Positions 1 through 8,533 of a DNA stretch of 64,000 nucleotides are shown here, piece after piece. Where the stretch lies: positions 1 to 64,000 of the forward strand of contig NZ_KB908229.1 in the NCBI RefSeq assembly GCF_000382365.1, given 5' to 3'. A program made the position numbers and the translations under genes. Each line of letters starts with the position of its first letter. Position 1 is the first letter of the stretch. Below the pieces are notes generated by a model. The model was not told where the DNA came from, searched no databases, and worked only from the letters and a program-made list of their open reading frames with translations. This stretch comes from Pannonibacter phragmitetus DSM 14782. GTDB lineage: Bacteria > Pseudomonadota > Alphaproteobacteria > Rhizobiales > Stappiaceae.

Positions 1-388
1 AGAGTTCCTGCACATGACCGGCGATCTCACGGGTGCTCATACCGCGCGCATACATCGAGATGATCTTGTCATTGAAGCCGGGAAACCGCCGCTGGTACTT
101 GGCCAGAAGCTGCGGATCGAAACTCGATTGCCGGTCTCGCGGTATCGACAGCTCCAGAGACCCGCCATCCGTCAGAACCGTCTTCTTTCCATAGCCATTG
201 CGGCTGTTGCCACTGGACCTTTCGCTTGAAAGATGATGATCCATCTCCGCGTTCAGCGCCCGTTCCGCCAGCGCCTTCTTCAACTGGTCGATCAGGCCGC
301 CGCCGTCAAAGGCCGTCTTGGCATCAGCCCCGCCAAGCAGTTGGTCCAATATCGCGTCCGGGATAACCGGCTCTTTCCGTCGCGCCAT
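1..388 (-). CDS. IS256-family transposase, N-terminal part (truncated by window)
   Basis: First 129 residues of a mutator/IS256-type DDE transposase, which moves its element by cut-and-paste. Visible family traits are the early LLGGADAKTAF and GLIDQLKKALAERALNAEMDHHL segments, the SGNSRNGYGKKT motif, and IPRDRQSSFDPQLLAKYQRR followed by the helix MYARGMSTREIAGHVQEL. The catalytic DDE domain would follow outside the window. The start follows GGAGACC on the minus strand (bases about 391-397). Its position inside glpP shows it is an insertion. Confidence 0.9.
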   Translation of the reverse strand, partial: MARRKEPVIPDAILDQLLGGADAKTAFDGGGLIDQLKKALAERALNAEMDHHLSSERSSGNSRNGYGKKTVLTDGGSLELSIPRDRQSSFDPQLLAKYQRRFPGFNDKIISMYARGMSTREIAGHVQEL

Positions 389-445
389 AGGTGGTCTCCT
401 TCATACCCATTATGCACGCCCGTACACGAAATTCCTGACAGTCCC
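1..445 (-). mobile_element. IS256-family insertion sequence, left part cut by window edge
   Basis: Transposase gene plus its outer end. Reading the minus strand, the polyol permease frame runs to ...DGASR and then changes abruptly at about 445 into the bases GGGACTGTCAGG, an end that resembles those of IS256-type elements, followed about 55 bases later by the transposase start. The other end and any 8-bp target duplication lie outside the window, so the exact boundary (443-446) is estimated. Confidence 0.8.
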
Positions 446-1022
446 GCGAGGCGCCGTCGATCTTGGCCGCCTGATAATAGGCATCGGGGATCGACATGAG
501 CCCGGCGTAGCACAGCAGCACCACGAGGCTGGTCCAGTGCCACACATCCATGATGACGATGGTGAACCAGGCATCCAGCGTGTCACGGCCATAGTTGTAG
601 TCGAAGCCGAGCGAGGTCATCACGGAACCGAACAGGCCGATATCCGTGCGGGCGAACAGCTGCCAGATCGTCCCCACCACATTCCACGGAATGAGCAGCG
701 GCAGGGACATGAACACCAGGCAAATGGGCACACCTATGCCGCGCTTGGGCATGTTGAGGGCGATGAGGATGCCGAGCGGAATCTCGACCAGGAGAACAAT
801 GGCCGAGAACAGCAGGTTGCGGGCCATGGATTCCCAGAAGCGGTTCGAGGCCAGCACCTCCTTGAACCATTCCGTCCCGGCCCAGAAGAACTCGTTGTTG
901 CCGAACGTGTCCTGAACCGAATAATTGACCACCGTCATCAGCGGGATGACCGCTGAGAAGGCGACCAGAAGAAGCACTGGCAGCACGAGGAACCAGGCCT
1001 TGTTGTTCCAGGTTTTTTCCAT
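446..1022 (-). pseudogene. glpP: glycerol/polyol ABC transporter permease GlpP, interrupted by IS256 element
   Basis: About 192 residues of an inner-membrane MalF/GlpP-type permease. It starts MEKTWNNKAWFLVLPVLLLVAF and continues through several hydrophobic helices to YYQAAKIDGASR. That last stretch is the EAA loop, which contacts the ATPase subunits, so the insertion destroys the essential coupling region and the last helices. After residue 192 the frame reads into the IS end. The N-terminus resembles GlpP of Rhizobium glycerol transporters, as I recall that family. It lies 3 bases after glpT in the same operon. The remainder of the gene, a second permease and the binding protein would lie beyond the IS. 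Confidence 0.85.
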
Positions 1023-1025
1023 GGG

Positions 1026-2096
1026 TCAGGCTCCCAGCTCGACACGCCAGGAATTGGCGTAGAGATTGATGCCGCCCGGTGCGAACTGCACATGGGGCGA
1101 GGCAGGCAGGGGTTCATGCTCATGCGCAACGGCTGCAATCTCGCGGCCATCCAGCACCGCCCGCACGATGCGGCGGCGGCCCACGTCCTCCACCTTGCGG
1201 ATTTGCACCGGAATGCCCTGATCCGAAATGCGGGTATATTCCGGCCGCACGCCGAGATCGGTCCTGCCCGGCGGCAGTCCTTGCGCACCGTGCGGAAGCT
1301 CGATCTGATGCGTGCCGATGCGGGCGGTGCGCCCTTCCACAGCCACGGGCAGGAGGTTCATGCCCGGCGAGCCGATGAAATAGCCGACGAAGGTGTGCAT
1401 GGGCCGCTCGAACAGCTCCGCCGGCGTGCCGATCTGCACCACCTGCCCTTCGTACATGACCACCACTTCATCCGCGAAGGTCAGCGCCTCGGTCTGGTCA
1501 TGGGTGACATAGACCATGGTGTAGCCGAAGCGGCGGTGCAGCTTCTTGAGCTGCGAGCGCAGCTCCCATTTCATGTGCGGGTCGATGACCGTCAGCGGCT
1601 CGTCAAAGAGGATCGCATTCACATCCGCCCGCACCAGCCCGCGCCCGAGCGAGATCTTCTGCTTTTCGTCCGCCGTCAGCCGCCGCGCCTTGCGGTGCGC
1701 CCGGCCCGACAGGCCGACCATCTCCAGCGTCTCGCGCACCTTGGCATCGATCAGTCCTGGCTCGACCCTGCGGTTGCGCAGAGGGAAAGCGAGGTTGTCG
1801 TAAACGCTCATGGTGTCGTAGACGACGGGAAACTGGAACACCTGCGCAATGTTGCGGTCCTGGGTGGACAGATCCGTCACGTCACGCCCGCCGAACCTGA
1901 GCCGCCCATGCGAGGGATGCAGCAGGCCGGAGATGATGTTGAGCAATGTCGTCTTGCCACAGCCGGATGGCCCCAGCAGGGCATAGGCCCCGCCATCGCG
2001 GAAGGCATGATTGATTTCGCGCAAGGCGAAGTCTTCAGGCTTTTCCGGGTTCGGGCGGTAGGCGTGGCGGATGCGGTCGAAGCTGATTTCTGCCAT
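1026..2096 (-). CDS. glpT: glycerol/polyol ABC transporter ATP-binding protein, GlpT type
   Basis: ATPase subunit of 356 residues for a glycerol-like ABC importer (not the E. coli glycerol-3-phosphate antiporter of the same name). Walker A is GPSGCGKTT near residue 40, Walker B is AILFDEPLTV, and the switch His is in VTHDQTEAL. The ABC signature is degenerate, RLTADEKQKISLGRG instead of LSGGQ. A C-terminal regulatory TOBE-like domain follows residue 240. The start at MAEISFDRIRH is chosen over an upstream ATG because AGGGAGG lies just before it. glpS starts the pair 13 bases upstream. Confidence 0.85.
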   Translation of the reverse strand: MAEISFDRIRHAYRPNPEKPEDFALREINHAFRDGGAYALLGPSGCGKTTLLNIISGLLHPSHGRLRFGGRDVTDLSTQDRNIAQVFQFPVVYDTMSVYDNLAFPLRNRRVEPGLIDAKVRETLEMVGLSGRAHRKARRLTADEKQKISLGRGLVRADVNAILFDEPLTVIDPHMKWELRSQLKKLHRRFGYTMVYVTHDQTEALTFADEVVVMYEGQVVQIGTPAELFERPMHTFVGYFIGSPGMNLLPVAVEGRTARIGTHQIELPHGAQGLPPGRTDLGVRPEYTRISDQGIPVQIRKVEDVGRRRIVRAVLDGREIAAVAHEHEPLPASPHVQFAPGGINLYANSWRVELGA

Positions 2097-2109
2097 GTCC
2101 CGTCCTCCC

Positions 2110-3192
2110 TTATGCGGCCCTTGCGGCCCTGTGCTTGACGGCGAGGCCATCGGTATCGAAGATCATCAGGTCGGAAGCCTCGAACCCGATCTGGATGATT
2201 TCCTCCGGATCGTGCTCCTGGACGCCCTCCGTCAGGATCACCCAGTCCTGACCGGCAAAGGTCACGTGGATGAAGCTTTCCGAGCCGGTGATTTCCGTCA
2301 CCAGAACCTGCGCCTCGATGAGATGGCAGGTGGGCGTCTTGCGCCCCAGGCTGAGGTGATGCGGCTGCAGGCCCGCGGTGTAGGCGCCATCAGGAGTATG
2401 CGAGAGTGAGACCGGCAAAGGCACCGACAGCCCGCAGGGGTGAGTCAAATGACCGCCGCGCTTTTCCATCACCAGCGTGTTGAGCGGAGGGTCCGCAAAG
2501 GTTCGTGCCGAGCGCAGGTTTACCGGGGAGCGGAAGACATCGATCGTCCGGCCAAACTGGGCGACACGGCCCTCATGCAGCACCGCCGTGTTGCCGCCCA
2601 GCAGCAGCGCCTCCTGCGGCTCGGTCGTCGCATAGACGAAGATCGTGCCCGTTTCGGCGAAGATGCGGGGCAGTTCCTCGCGCAGCTCTTCGCGCAGCTT
2701 GTAGTCGAGGTTGGCCAGCGGCTCGTCCAGCAGCACAAGACTGGCGTTCTTGACGATGGCGCGGGCGAGCGCCGTGCGCTGCTGCTGTCCGCCGGACAGG
2801 TTCAGCGGCGTGCGGTCCAGATAGGGCGTCAGCCGCATCAGCTCTGCCGCCCAGCGCACGGAGCGGTCAATCTCCGCCTTGTCCCTCTTCTGCACCCGGA
2901 GGGGCGAGGCAATGTTCTCGTAAACCGTCAGGGACGGGTAGTTGATGAATTGCTGATAGACCATCGCCACATTGCGGCGCTGCACCGGCACACCGGTCAC
3001 ATCCTTCCCGCCCATATGGATGGAGCCGGATGTGGGCACATCAAGCCCCGCCATCAGCCGCATCAGGGATGTCTTCCCCGCCAGCGTCGGCCCCAGCAGC
3101 ACATTCAGCGAGCCGCTTTCGAGTGTCAGCGATACATCGGTGATATATTCGGTCGCACCGGCGCTCCTGCAGACATTGCGCAGTTCAAGCAT
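2110..3192 (-). CDS. glpS: glycerol/polyol ABC transporter ATP-binding protein, GlpS type
   Basis: Partner ATPase of 360 residues. Walker A is GPTLAGKTS, the form I associate with GlpS proteins; the signature LSGGQQQRTALARA is canonical and Walker B is LVLLDEPLAN. The switch region reads VYATTEPQEAL, with Thr where most importers have His. A TOBE-like C-terminal domain follows. With GlpT, whose signature is degenerate, this suggests an asymmetric ATPase pair with one fully canonical site. The start MLELRNV follows GGGAGGAGG. Cytoplasmic, peripheral to the membrane. Confidence 0.85.
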   Translation of the reverse strand: MLELRNVCRSAGATEYITDVSLTLESGSLNVLLGPTLAGKTSLMRLMAGLDVPTSGSIHMGGKDVTGVPVQRRNVAMVYQQFINYPSLTVYENIASPLRVQKRDKAEIDRSVRWAAELMRLTPYLDRTPLNLSGGQQQRTALARAIVKNASLVLLDEPLANLDYKLREELREELPRIFAETGTIFVYATTEPQEALLLGGNTAVLHEGRVAQFGRTIDVFRSPVNLRSARTFADPPLNTLVMEKRGGHLTHPCGLSVPLPVSLSHTPDGAYTAGLQPHHLSLGRKTPTCHLIEAQVLVTEITGSESFIHVTFAGQDWVILTEGVQEHDPEEIIQIGFEASDLMIFDTDGLAVKHRAARAA

Positions 3193-3237
3193 GCCGTCCT
3201 CCTCCCAAAGGTGCTGGTGATCCCAGCGGCAGGCATA

Positions 3238-3265
3238 GGGACCCTCCCCCTCCAGAGAGGGTCCC
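3238..3265 (-). terminator. GC-rich hairpin between ThDP enzyme and glpS
   Basis: Perfect 9-bp inverted repeat, GGGACCCTC (3238-3246) and GAGGGTCCC (3257-3265), with a 10-base loop. It sits in the 80-base gap inside an otherwise co-directional operon and has no T tract, so partial attenuation or an RNA-processing element is more likely than a full stop. Confidence 0.5.
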
Positions 3266-3272
3266 GCATCCA

Positions 3273-5051
3273 TCAAAGCTCCGGTGAAATCTTCCAGTCT
3301 CTCAGCTTGTAGACGGTGCCCGGACGCGGGCGGATCTGACCGCCTTCCTTCAGCCGCCGCTTGAAGCTGTGTATCGGAGTGGCCAGATCATTGATGCGGA
3401 ACTCCACGACCGAGGGGCCGTCATAAGCAAAGGCCTGATCCAGGGCGGCCTCGATCTGGTCGGGCGTCTCGACATAGATCCCGAGCAGCCCCAGACCTGC
3501 ACTGGCCGCAGCAAAGCCTGGGCGGGCGCTCTGCGTTTCCAGCATGGCCGACTGAACATTGCCGAAGTAGAGCTGCTGCCAGAGCTGGATCCAGCCAAGG
3601 CGCCCGTTGTTGAGCACGATGTTGACCACGCGCTGGTTCTGCTGCAGCTGCGTCGCAAGTTCGCCGATGGTGTAGGAGAAGGCGCCGTCGCCGGACACCG
3701 TGACCACGCGGGCCTCGGGCCGTGTCGCTGCAGCGCCAATGGCCCCCGGCACGGAATAGCCAAGCCCGCCCTGACCACGGGCATAGAGGAAGTTGCGCCC
3801 CGGCTTGCGCGCCGGAATATATCCGCCGATCCAGCCGGCGGAGAAGCTGGCATCGGAAACGACGATATCATCCTCTCCCAGACGCCGGCCGACAGCCTCC
3901 ATGATGCGCGGCGGCGACAGCGGGATCTCCTCGGAGGCGATTTCCAGCTGCTTGGCGGCCTCGCCTTCAGCCTTCACAGTGGCAATCCACGCCTTCCATT
4001 CCGCGTTCTCACCCGGACGAAGGCCTGCTGCGAGAAGCTTGATGGTTTCGCGCACGTCGCCGAAGAGAGAGACGGTCGGGCGGAAGGTGCGGCCATGCTC
4101 CAGCGGATCGGAATCGATGACGACCGTTGCCTGTTCCGGCAGGGGCAGTGTCCAGTTCATCGCCGTGTTCTGACTGGCCTTGGAGCCGCACCAGATGACG
4201 AGGTCGGCCTCCTTGATCAGCTCGATGGCAGCCCAGGACCCGAGCGGGTTGAGGATGCCAGCCGCATAGTCCCGCGTCTCCGGCACCGAGCCCTTGCCGG
4301 ACAGGGAGGTCACCACAAGACCGTTGAACCGGTCGGCAAAGGCCGTCACGTCTTCTGCGGCATCAGACCCATGCACGCCGCCGCCGCAGACCAGCGCCGG
4401 GCGCTTGGCCCTGGCGATCAGATCCAGTGCCTTGTCAATCTCGGTGGCCACCGGCACGGAGCGCAGGTAGGGAATATGGATGGAGCGCTCGTCCACCACG
4501 GGCTTCAGCACATCCTCGTCCCATTCGGCATCGAAAATATCATGCGGGATGATGATGGCAACCGGACCCGGCCGGGGCGCCACGGCGGTGCGGAAGGCCG
4601 TGCGGATAATCTCCGGCAGGGCCGTCACGGAGGGCACGAGCCAGGCATTCTTGGAGATGGACTGGAAGAACTTGAGCTGATCAAATCCCTGACTGGCAAT
4701 GCCTTTTTCCTTCAGCGTCAGCCAGTCGAGCGGCAACTCGCCGATGATGCCGACCATCGGGATCGAGGCATTCAGCGCCTCCAGAAAACCAGCTGACAAC
4801 AGATTGGCGCCGGGACCGACCGTTACGTCACAGACGCCGGGCTTGCCGGTCAGCCGGGCATAGGCATCCGCCGCATAGGCGGCATTGCGCTCGTCGCGCA
4901 TCAGCACGTGGCGGATACGGTCCGTCCGGCGGGAAATGCCGTCATGCAGTGCCGTGGTCTGGCCGCCGGGCATGCCGAACACCAGTTCGACCCCGTATTG
5001 TGCCAGCATTTCAGATATCAAGTCGCCAATATGCGCCATTGTCCGGTCCAT
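3273..5051 (-). CDS. thiamine-diphosphate-dependent enzyme (acetolactate synthase-like)
   Basis: A 592-residue ThDP enzyme with the three-domain layout of the acetolactate synthase/benzoylformate decarboxylase family. The N-terminal Pyr domain carries the cofactor-activating Glu in RDERNAAYAADAYAR. The middle domain follows, and the PP domain has the ThDP/Mg motif GDGAFSYTIGELATQL...NN. Its setting between an FGGY kinase and a polyol importer argues for cleavage or decarboxylation of a sugar- or polyol-derived 2-oxo compound, not valine biosynthesis. The substrate cannot be read from sequence. An alternative start lies four codons in (MAHIGDL); neither has a strong ribosome site. Confidence 0.75.
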   Translation of the reverse strand: MDRTMAHIGDLISEMLAQYGVELVFGMPGGQTTALHDGISRRTDRIRHVLMRDERNAAYAADAYARLTGKPGVCDVTVGPGANLLSAGFLEALNASIPMVGIIGELPLDWLTLKEKGIASQGFDQLKFFQSISKNAWLVPSVTALPEIIRTAFRTAVAPRPGPVAIIIPHDIFDAEWDEDVLKPVVDERSIHIPYLRSVPVATEIDKALDLIARAKRPALVCGGGVHGSDAAEDVTAFADRFNGLVVTSLSGKGSVPETRDYAAGILNPLGSWAAIELIKEADLVIWCGSKASQNTAMNWTLPLPEQATVVIDSDPLEHGRTFRPTVSLFGDVRETIKLLAAGLRPGENAEWKAWIATVKAEGEAAKQLEIASEEIPLSPPRIMEAVGRRLGEDDIVVSDASFSAGWIGGYIPARKPGRNFLYARGQGGLGYSVPGAIGAAATRPEARVVTVSGDGAFSYTIGELATQLQQNQRVVNIVLNNGRLGWIQLWQQLYFGNVQSAMLETQSARPGFAAASAGLGLLGIYVETPDQIEAALDQAFAYDGPSVVEFRINDLATPIHSFKRRLKEGGQIRPRPGTVYKLRDWKISPEL

Positions 5052-5083
5052 TCATGAGAGAAGACGGGTGGGGTGAGGCGGCG

Positions 5084-6586
5084 TTAGTGAAGCGCCGCAA
5101 GATTTTCGACGACGGACCTGTAGACCGTCATTTTCCGGGCCAGCGCCTGGCTCCGGTCCGGCTGCGGATCGTAGCTGCGCGAGACGCGCACCATCCTTTG
5201 CGCTGCCGTGCCAATATCCGCATGGTACCCAAGGGCTACAGCGGCGCAGATGGCGCCTGCCTTGGCCCCGAACTCGGAGCCATCGGCCACCTCGACGCGC
5301 ATGTTCAGCGCGTCTGCAAACATCTGGCACCACTGCGCCGACTTCGACGCGCCCCCTGCCATGCGGGCAACTTTCGGCCGCAGCGCTGCGTCCTGCGGCA
5401 GCAGGCGGTCGATGTCTGTCTTGTGGGCAAAAACCACGCCCTCGAAGGCCGCACGCAGCACGTCGCCCAGGGTGTGGCGGGCGCAAAGCCCGATGATGCC
5501 GCCGGGCACATGCGAGGGACCGCCATACAGGAAAGGCAGGAACAGGATGTCATTGTCCCGCTCCATCGCCTCGGCGACGAGCTTGTTGCCGACCTCATAG
5601 ATGGACGAGCCCATGGCCTTGGCCCGTGCCCCTTCGGCTTCCAGCAGGGTGGAGAAGATCCACTCCACATTGCTGGCGGACGTCGCCGCCCCTTCCGTGG
5701 CAATGAAGCGGCTGCCGACGGGGAAGGACGACTGGATGAAAGGCGGCGGCGTCAGCAGCGGCTGGTCCAGAATGATGGAATTGATGCTGAAGGTGCCTGC
5801 AACCACCGAAATCAGGTCCGGGCTGGTGACACCGGAGGCAAGCGCCGAGCCGGTCACATCCACCACGCCCCGGATCACCGGCGTGCCTTCCTTGAGGCCC
5901 GTCTGACGGGCGGCTTCCGCCGTCACATGACCCGCCACATCGATGGAGGGGCCGACCTCGGGCAGCTTGTCCAGCCACCGCGGCACACCGCCGGCGGCAA
6001 AGGCATCCGTGGCATAGCGGTTGGCGGAGAGATCAAAGATACCGGCAATGCCGCCATCGGTCGGATCCGTAGAGACCTGCCCCGTCAGCCGGGCACGGAT
6101 GAAGTCCTTGCAGAAGACCAGCTTCCAGGTGCGGTCATAGAGATCGGGCTCATGCCGGTCGAACCAGCGCAGCAGCGGGATGGCATGGGTGGCAAACATC
6201 CTTGCGCCCACCAGCCGGTCAACCTCGGCCATTTCGCCCGTGCCGCGCATTTCCTCAATCATGGGAAGCGTGCGCGTGTCGGTGGAGACCAGTCCCGGGC
6301 GGACTGGTTTCAGGTCCCGGTCAATGAAATAGGCTCCCGCGCCATAGCCCGAGGGCGTCACGCCAACCACATCCTCAGGGGGTGTGCCGGTGATGTCCAG
6401 CAGGTCACGAATGGCGGTGCAGGCGGCCTGCCACATGGCATCGGGGTCCCGTTCTGTCCAGCCCGGCCTGGGGAACTGCATCCTGTTGGGGCTGCTGCGG
6501 CAGGCAATCTCGTTTCCGTCCAGGTCGAACATGGCCGCTTTGGTCATAGTTCCACCGGCGTCGATGCCGATCAGGCGCTCGCGCAT
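5084..6586 (-). CDS. FGGY-family carbohydrate kinase
   Basis: Cytoplasmic ATP-dependent sugar/polyol kinase of 500 residues, the usual length for the family. The N-terminal phosphate loop is IGIDAGGTMTKAAMFD. The catalytic Asp is probably in VGVTPSGYGAG...DRDLKPVRPGLVSTDTR, and the C-terminal ATP-binding stretch is RMAGGASKSAQWCQMFAD. It looks closer to xylulo-/L-xylulokinase than to glycerol kinase. It heads the minus-strand operon with the ThDP enzyme and the importer genes, and diverges from the GlpD-like gene. The start MRERLIG follows GGGAGGAG. Probable role: phosphorylating the imported polyol or its ketose. Confidence 0.8.
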   Translation of the reverse strand: MRERLIGIDAGGTMTKAAMFDLDGNEIACRSSPNRMQFPRPGWTERDPDAMWQAACTAIRDLLDITGTPPEDVVGVTPSGYGAGAYFIDRDLKPVRPGLVSTDTRTLPMIEEMRGTGEMAEVDRLVGARMFATHAIPLLRWFDRHEPDLYDRTWKLVFCKDFIRARLTGQVSTDPTDGGIAGIFDLSANRYATDAFAAGGVPRWLDKLPEVGPSIDVAGHVTAEAARQTGLKEGTPVIRGVVDVTGSALASGVTSPDLISVVAGTFSINSIILDQPLLTPPPFIQSSFPVGSRFIATEGAATSASNVEWIFSTLLEAEGARAKAMGSSIYEVGNKLVAEAMERDNDILFLPFLYGGPSHVPGGIIGLCARHTLGDVLRAAFEGVVFAHKTDIDRLLPQDAALRPKVARMAGGASKSAQWCQMFADALNMRVEVADGSEFGAKAGAICAAVALGYHADIGTAAQRMVRVSRSYDPQPDRSQALARKMTVYRSVVENLAALH

Positions 6587-6668
6587 GGTAGTCTCCTCCC
6601 GTGCGCCGGGGAGGCTCCTCTTCCGCCCCCGGCAATCCCTCCGAACGGCCATTTGAGGCCGTTTGCGC

Positions 6669-6685
6669 CCTTGCTTGAAGCAAGG
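6669..6685. promoter_or_regulatory. 17-bp perfect palindrome in divergent promoter
   Basis: CCTTGCTT-G-AAGCAAGG, a perfect 8-1-8 dyad in the 215-base region between the kinase (minus) and the GlpD-like gene (plus). It lies just upstream of a TATAAT hexamer. It is a candidate operator for the GntR-family regulator encoded at 8534-9304; that pairing is inferred from position only. Confidence 0.45.
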
Positions 6686-6689
6686 TTGT

Positions 6690-6695
6690 TATAAT
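6690..6695 (+). promoter_or_regulatory. candidate -10 box for the GlpD-like gene
   Basis: Exact TATAAT in a GC-rich region, about 107 bases before the dehydrogenase start. No good -35 is present, which fits an activator- or repressor-controlled promoter. The overlapping complement TATTAT could serve the divergent kinase operon. Confidence 0.35.
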
Positions 6696-6801
6696 AAGTT
6701 GAGGCTAGGCGAGTTGATCAGACCTGTCAATACGCCTTCGCATCACTTGTTCCGGGAGGACGGGCAAGGGACAGCGCAGCGGCAAACCGGGAGGACAGAG
6801 C

Positions 6802-8520
6802 ATGAGACAAAGGCATGAGGCGCTGCAGGCGCTGGAACGCGGGGAGAGCGGCGATATCCTGATCATCGGCGGAGGCATCAACGGCGTTGGCGTGTTCCGC
6901 GATCTCGCCGCACAGGGCATCGGCGCAACGCTTGTCGAGATGGGCGATTTCTGCAGCGGCACATCCGCCGCGCCCTCGCGGCTGATCCATGGCGGATTGC
7001 GCTATCTGGAACAGGGCGAGTTCAAGCTGGTGCGCGAGTCCGTGGAAGAGCGCGACAGCCTGCTGCTGAATGCCCCGCATCAAGTGAGCCCGATCCGCGT
7101 CTGGGTGCCTGCCCTGTCCTGGGCCGGTGGCACCGTGCAGGCGGGTCTGCGATTCCTGCGCCTCATGAAGGACCCCGGGCCCAAGGGCGCGCTGATCCTG
7201 AAGCTCGGCCTCACCATCTTCGACAGTTTCAGCAACCGCAACCGCTCCATGCCAAAGCACAGGCTGGTCAAGCGGAAGAACGCGCTGGAAACGGTTCCGG
7301 ACCTCGCCGCCAACATCAAGATCGTCGCCGAATATTTTGACGCGCGGATCACCAGCCCCGAGCGGCTGACGCTGGAGCTGGCGGCGGATGCGGAGAAAGA
7401 CTGCGCGGGCAGCCTCGCGCTTCCCTATGTCCGGCTGGCGGGAATCGAGGGGGAAACGGCCCTGCTTGAGGACGTGCTCACGGGCCGGATCTACCGCAAG
7501 ACCTGCCGCTTCATCATCAACTGCGCCGGGGCCTGGATCGACGAGGTGGATGCAAACCTTGGCATTGCCGAACGGTTGACCGGCGGCACGCGCGGCTCGC
7601 ATCTGGTGCTGAAGCGCCCGGACCTTGCGGCCGGACTTGGCGATGTGATGCTCTATTTCGAAACGCCGGACCACCGCGCCTGCCTGATCTACCGGCTGGA
7701 CAGCGAGCATGTGCTGCTGGGCACCACCGACATCCGCACCGAAGACCCCGGCGACAAGGACACCTCGGAGGCGGAGATCGACTACCTGTTCGAGGTTCTG
7801 GCCACCGTGCTGCCCAAGGCGCGCGCCCGGCGGCAGGACATCGCTTTCGCCTATTCCGGGGTGCGCCCCCTGCCCCGGCAGACCGGCGGTGCGGCAGGCT
7901 CGATCAGCCGCGACCACACCTTCCGCATCTTCGAGCCTGCGGGCGGGCGCAAGGTGCCGCTGCTGACCCTGATCGGCGGCAAATGGACAACCTACCGGGC
8001 CTGCGCCGAACAGATCGCCGATCTGGTTCTGCCCCGCATTGGCGGGACGCGCCGCGCCTCCACCGCAGACCTGCCGATTGGCGGTGGCAAGGAGTTTCCG
8101 AAGACCGCGCAGGGCCTGAAGGCACTGGCGGCCGGGATATCAGCATCCGCCGGTCTCAGCCAGGCACGGGCAATGCTGCTGATCAAGCGTTACGGCACGG
8201 CGGCAAAGCAGATTGCGCAGGAACTACAGCCGGATACGCCGCTTGAGAGTGCACCTTGCTATTCAAGGGAAGAAATTCTATGGATCACTCGTAATGAGCG
8301 CGTCACACGTCTGGAAGACATGATCCTCCGGCGCACGCTGATGGCATTCGAGGGAGTGGCCAGCGACGCCTGTATTGGCGAAGTTGCCGGCATCATGGCC
8401 TCCGCCCTGTCCTGGACAGGCGAGCGGATGAACCAGGAAGCTGAGGCCACACTCAGGCTGCTGAAAACGAGGCACCGGGTGCAGCTGCAGCAGGGAAAAG
8501 CGGCGGGCCCGGCAGGATGA
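6802..8520 (+). CDS. FAD-dependent glycerol-3-phosphate dehydrogenase family protein (GlpD/EryB-like)
   Basis: A 572-residue membrane-associated flavoprotein that would oxidise a polyol phosphate and pass electrons to quinone. The FAD Rossmann motif GGGINGVGVFRDLAAQG is near residue 24, followed by the family motif SRLIHGGLRYLE. GKWTTYR occurs near residue 395, with the C-terminal DAO domain after it. The length suits GlpD or the erythritol-phosphate dehydrogenase EryB. Its position opposite an FGGY kinase and beside glpST suggests it handles the kinase product, either glycerol 3-phosphate or a longer polyol phosphate. The start follows GGGAGGACAG. Confidence 0.82.
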   Translation: MRQRHEALQALERGESGDILIIGGGINGVGVFRDLAAQGIGATLVEMGDFCSGTSAAPSRLIHGGLRYLEQGEFKLVRESVEERDSLLLNAPHQVSPIRVWVPALSWAGGTVQAGLRFLRLMKDPGPKGALILKLGLTIFDSFSNRNRSMPKHRLVKRKNALETVPDLAANIKIVAEYFDARITSPERLTLELAADAEKDCAGSLALPYVRLAGIEGETALLEDVLTGRIYRKTCRFIINCAGAWIDEVDANLGIAERLTGGTRGSHLVLKRPDLAAGLGDVMLYFETPDHRACLIYRLDSEHVLLGTTDIRTEDPGDKDTSEAEIDYLFEVLATVLPKARARRQDIAFAYSGVRPLPRQTGGAAGSISRDHTFRIFEPAGGRKVPLLTLIGGKWTTYRACAEQIADLVLPRIGGTRRASTADLPIGGGKEFPKTAQGLKALAAGISASAGLSQARAMLLIKRYGTAAKQIAQELQPDTPLESAPCYSREEILWITRNERVTRLEDMILRRTLMAFEGVASDACIGEVAGIMASALSWTGERMNQEAEATLRLLKTRHRVQLQQGKAAGPAG

Positions 8521-8533
8521 AGGAAATGCACCC

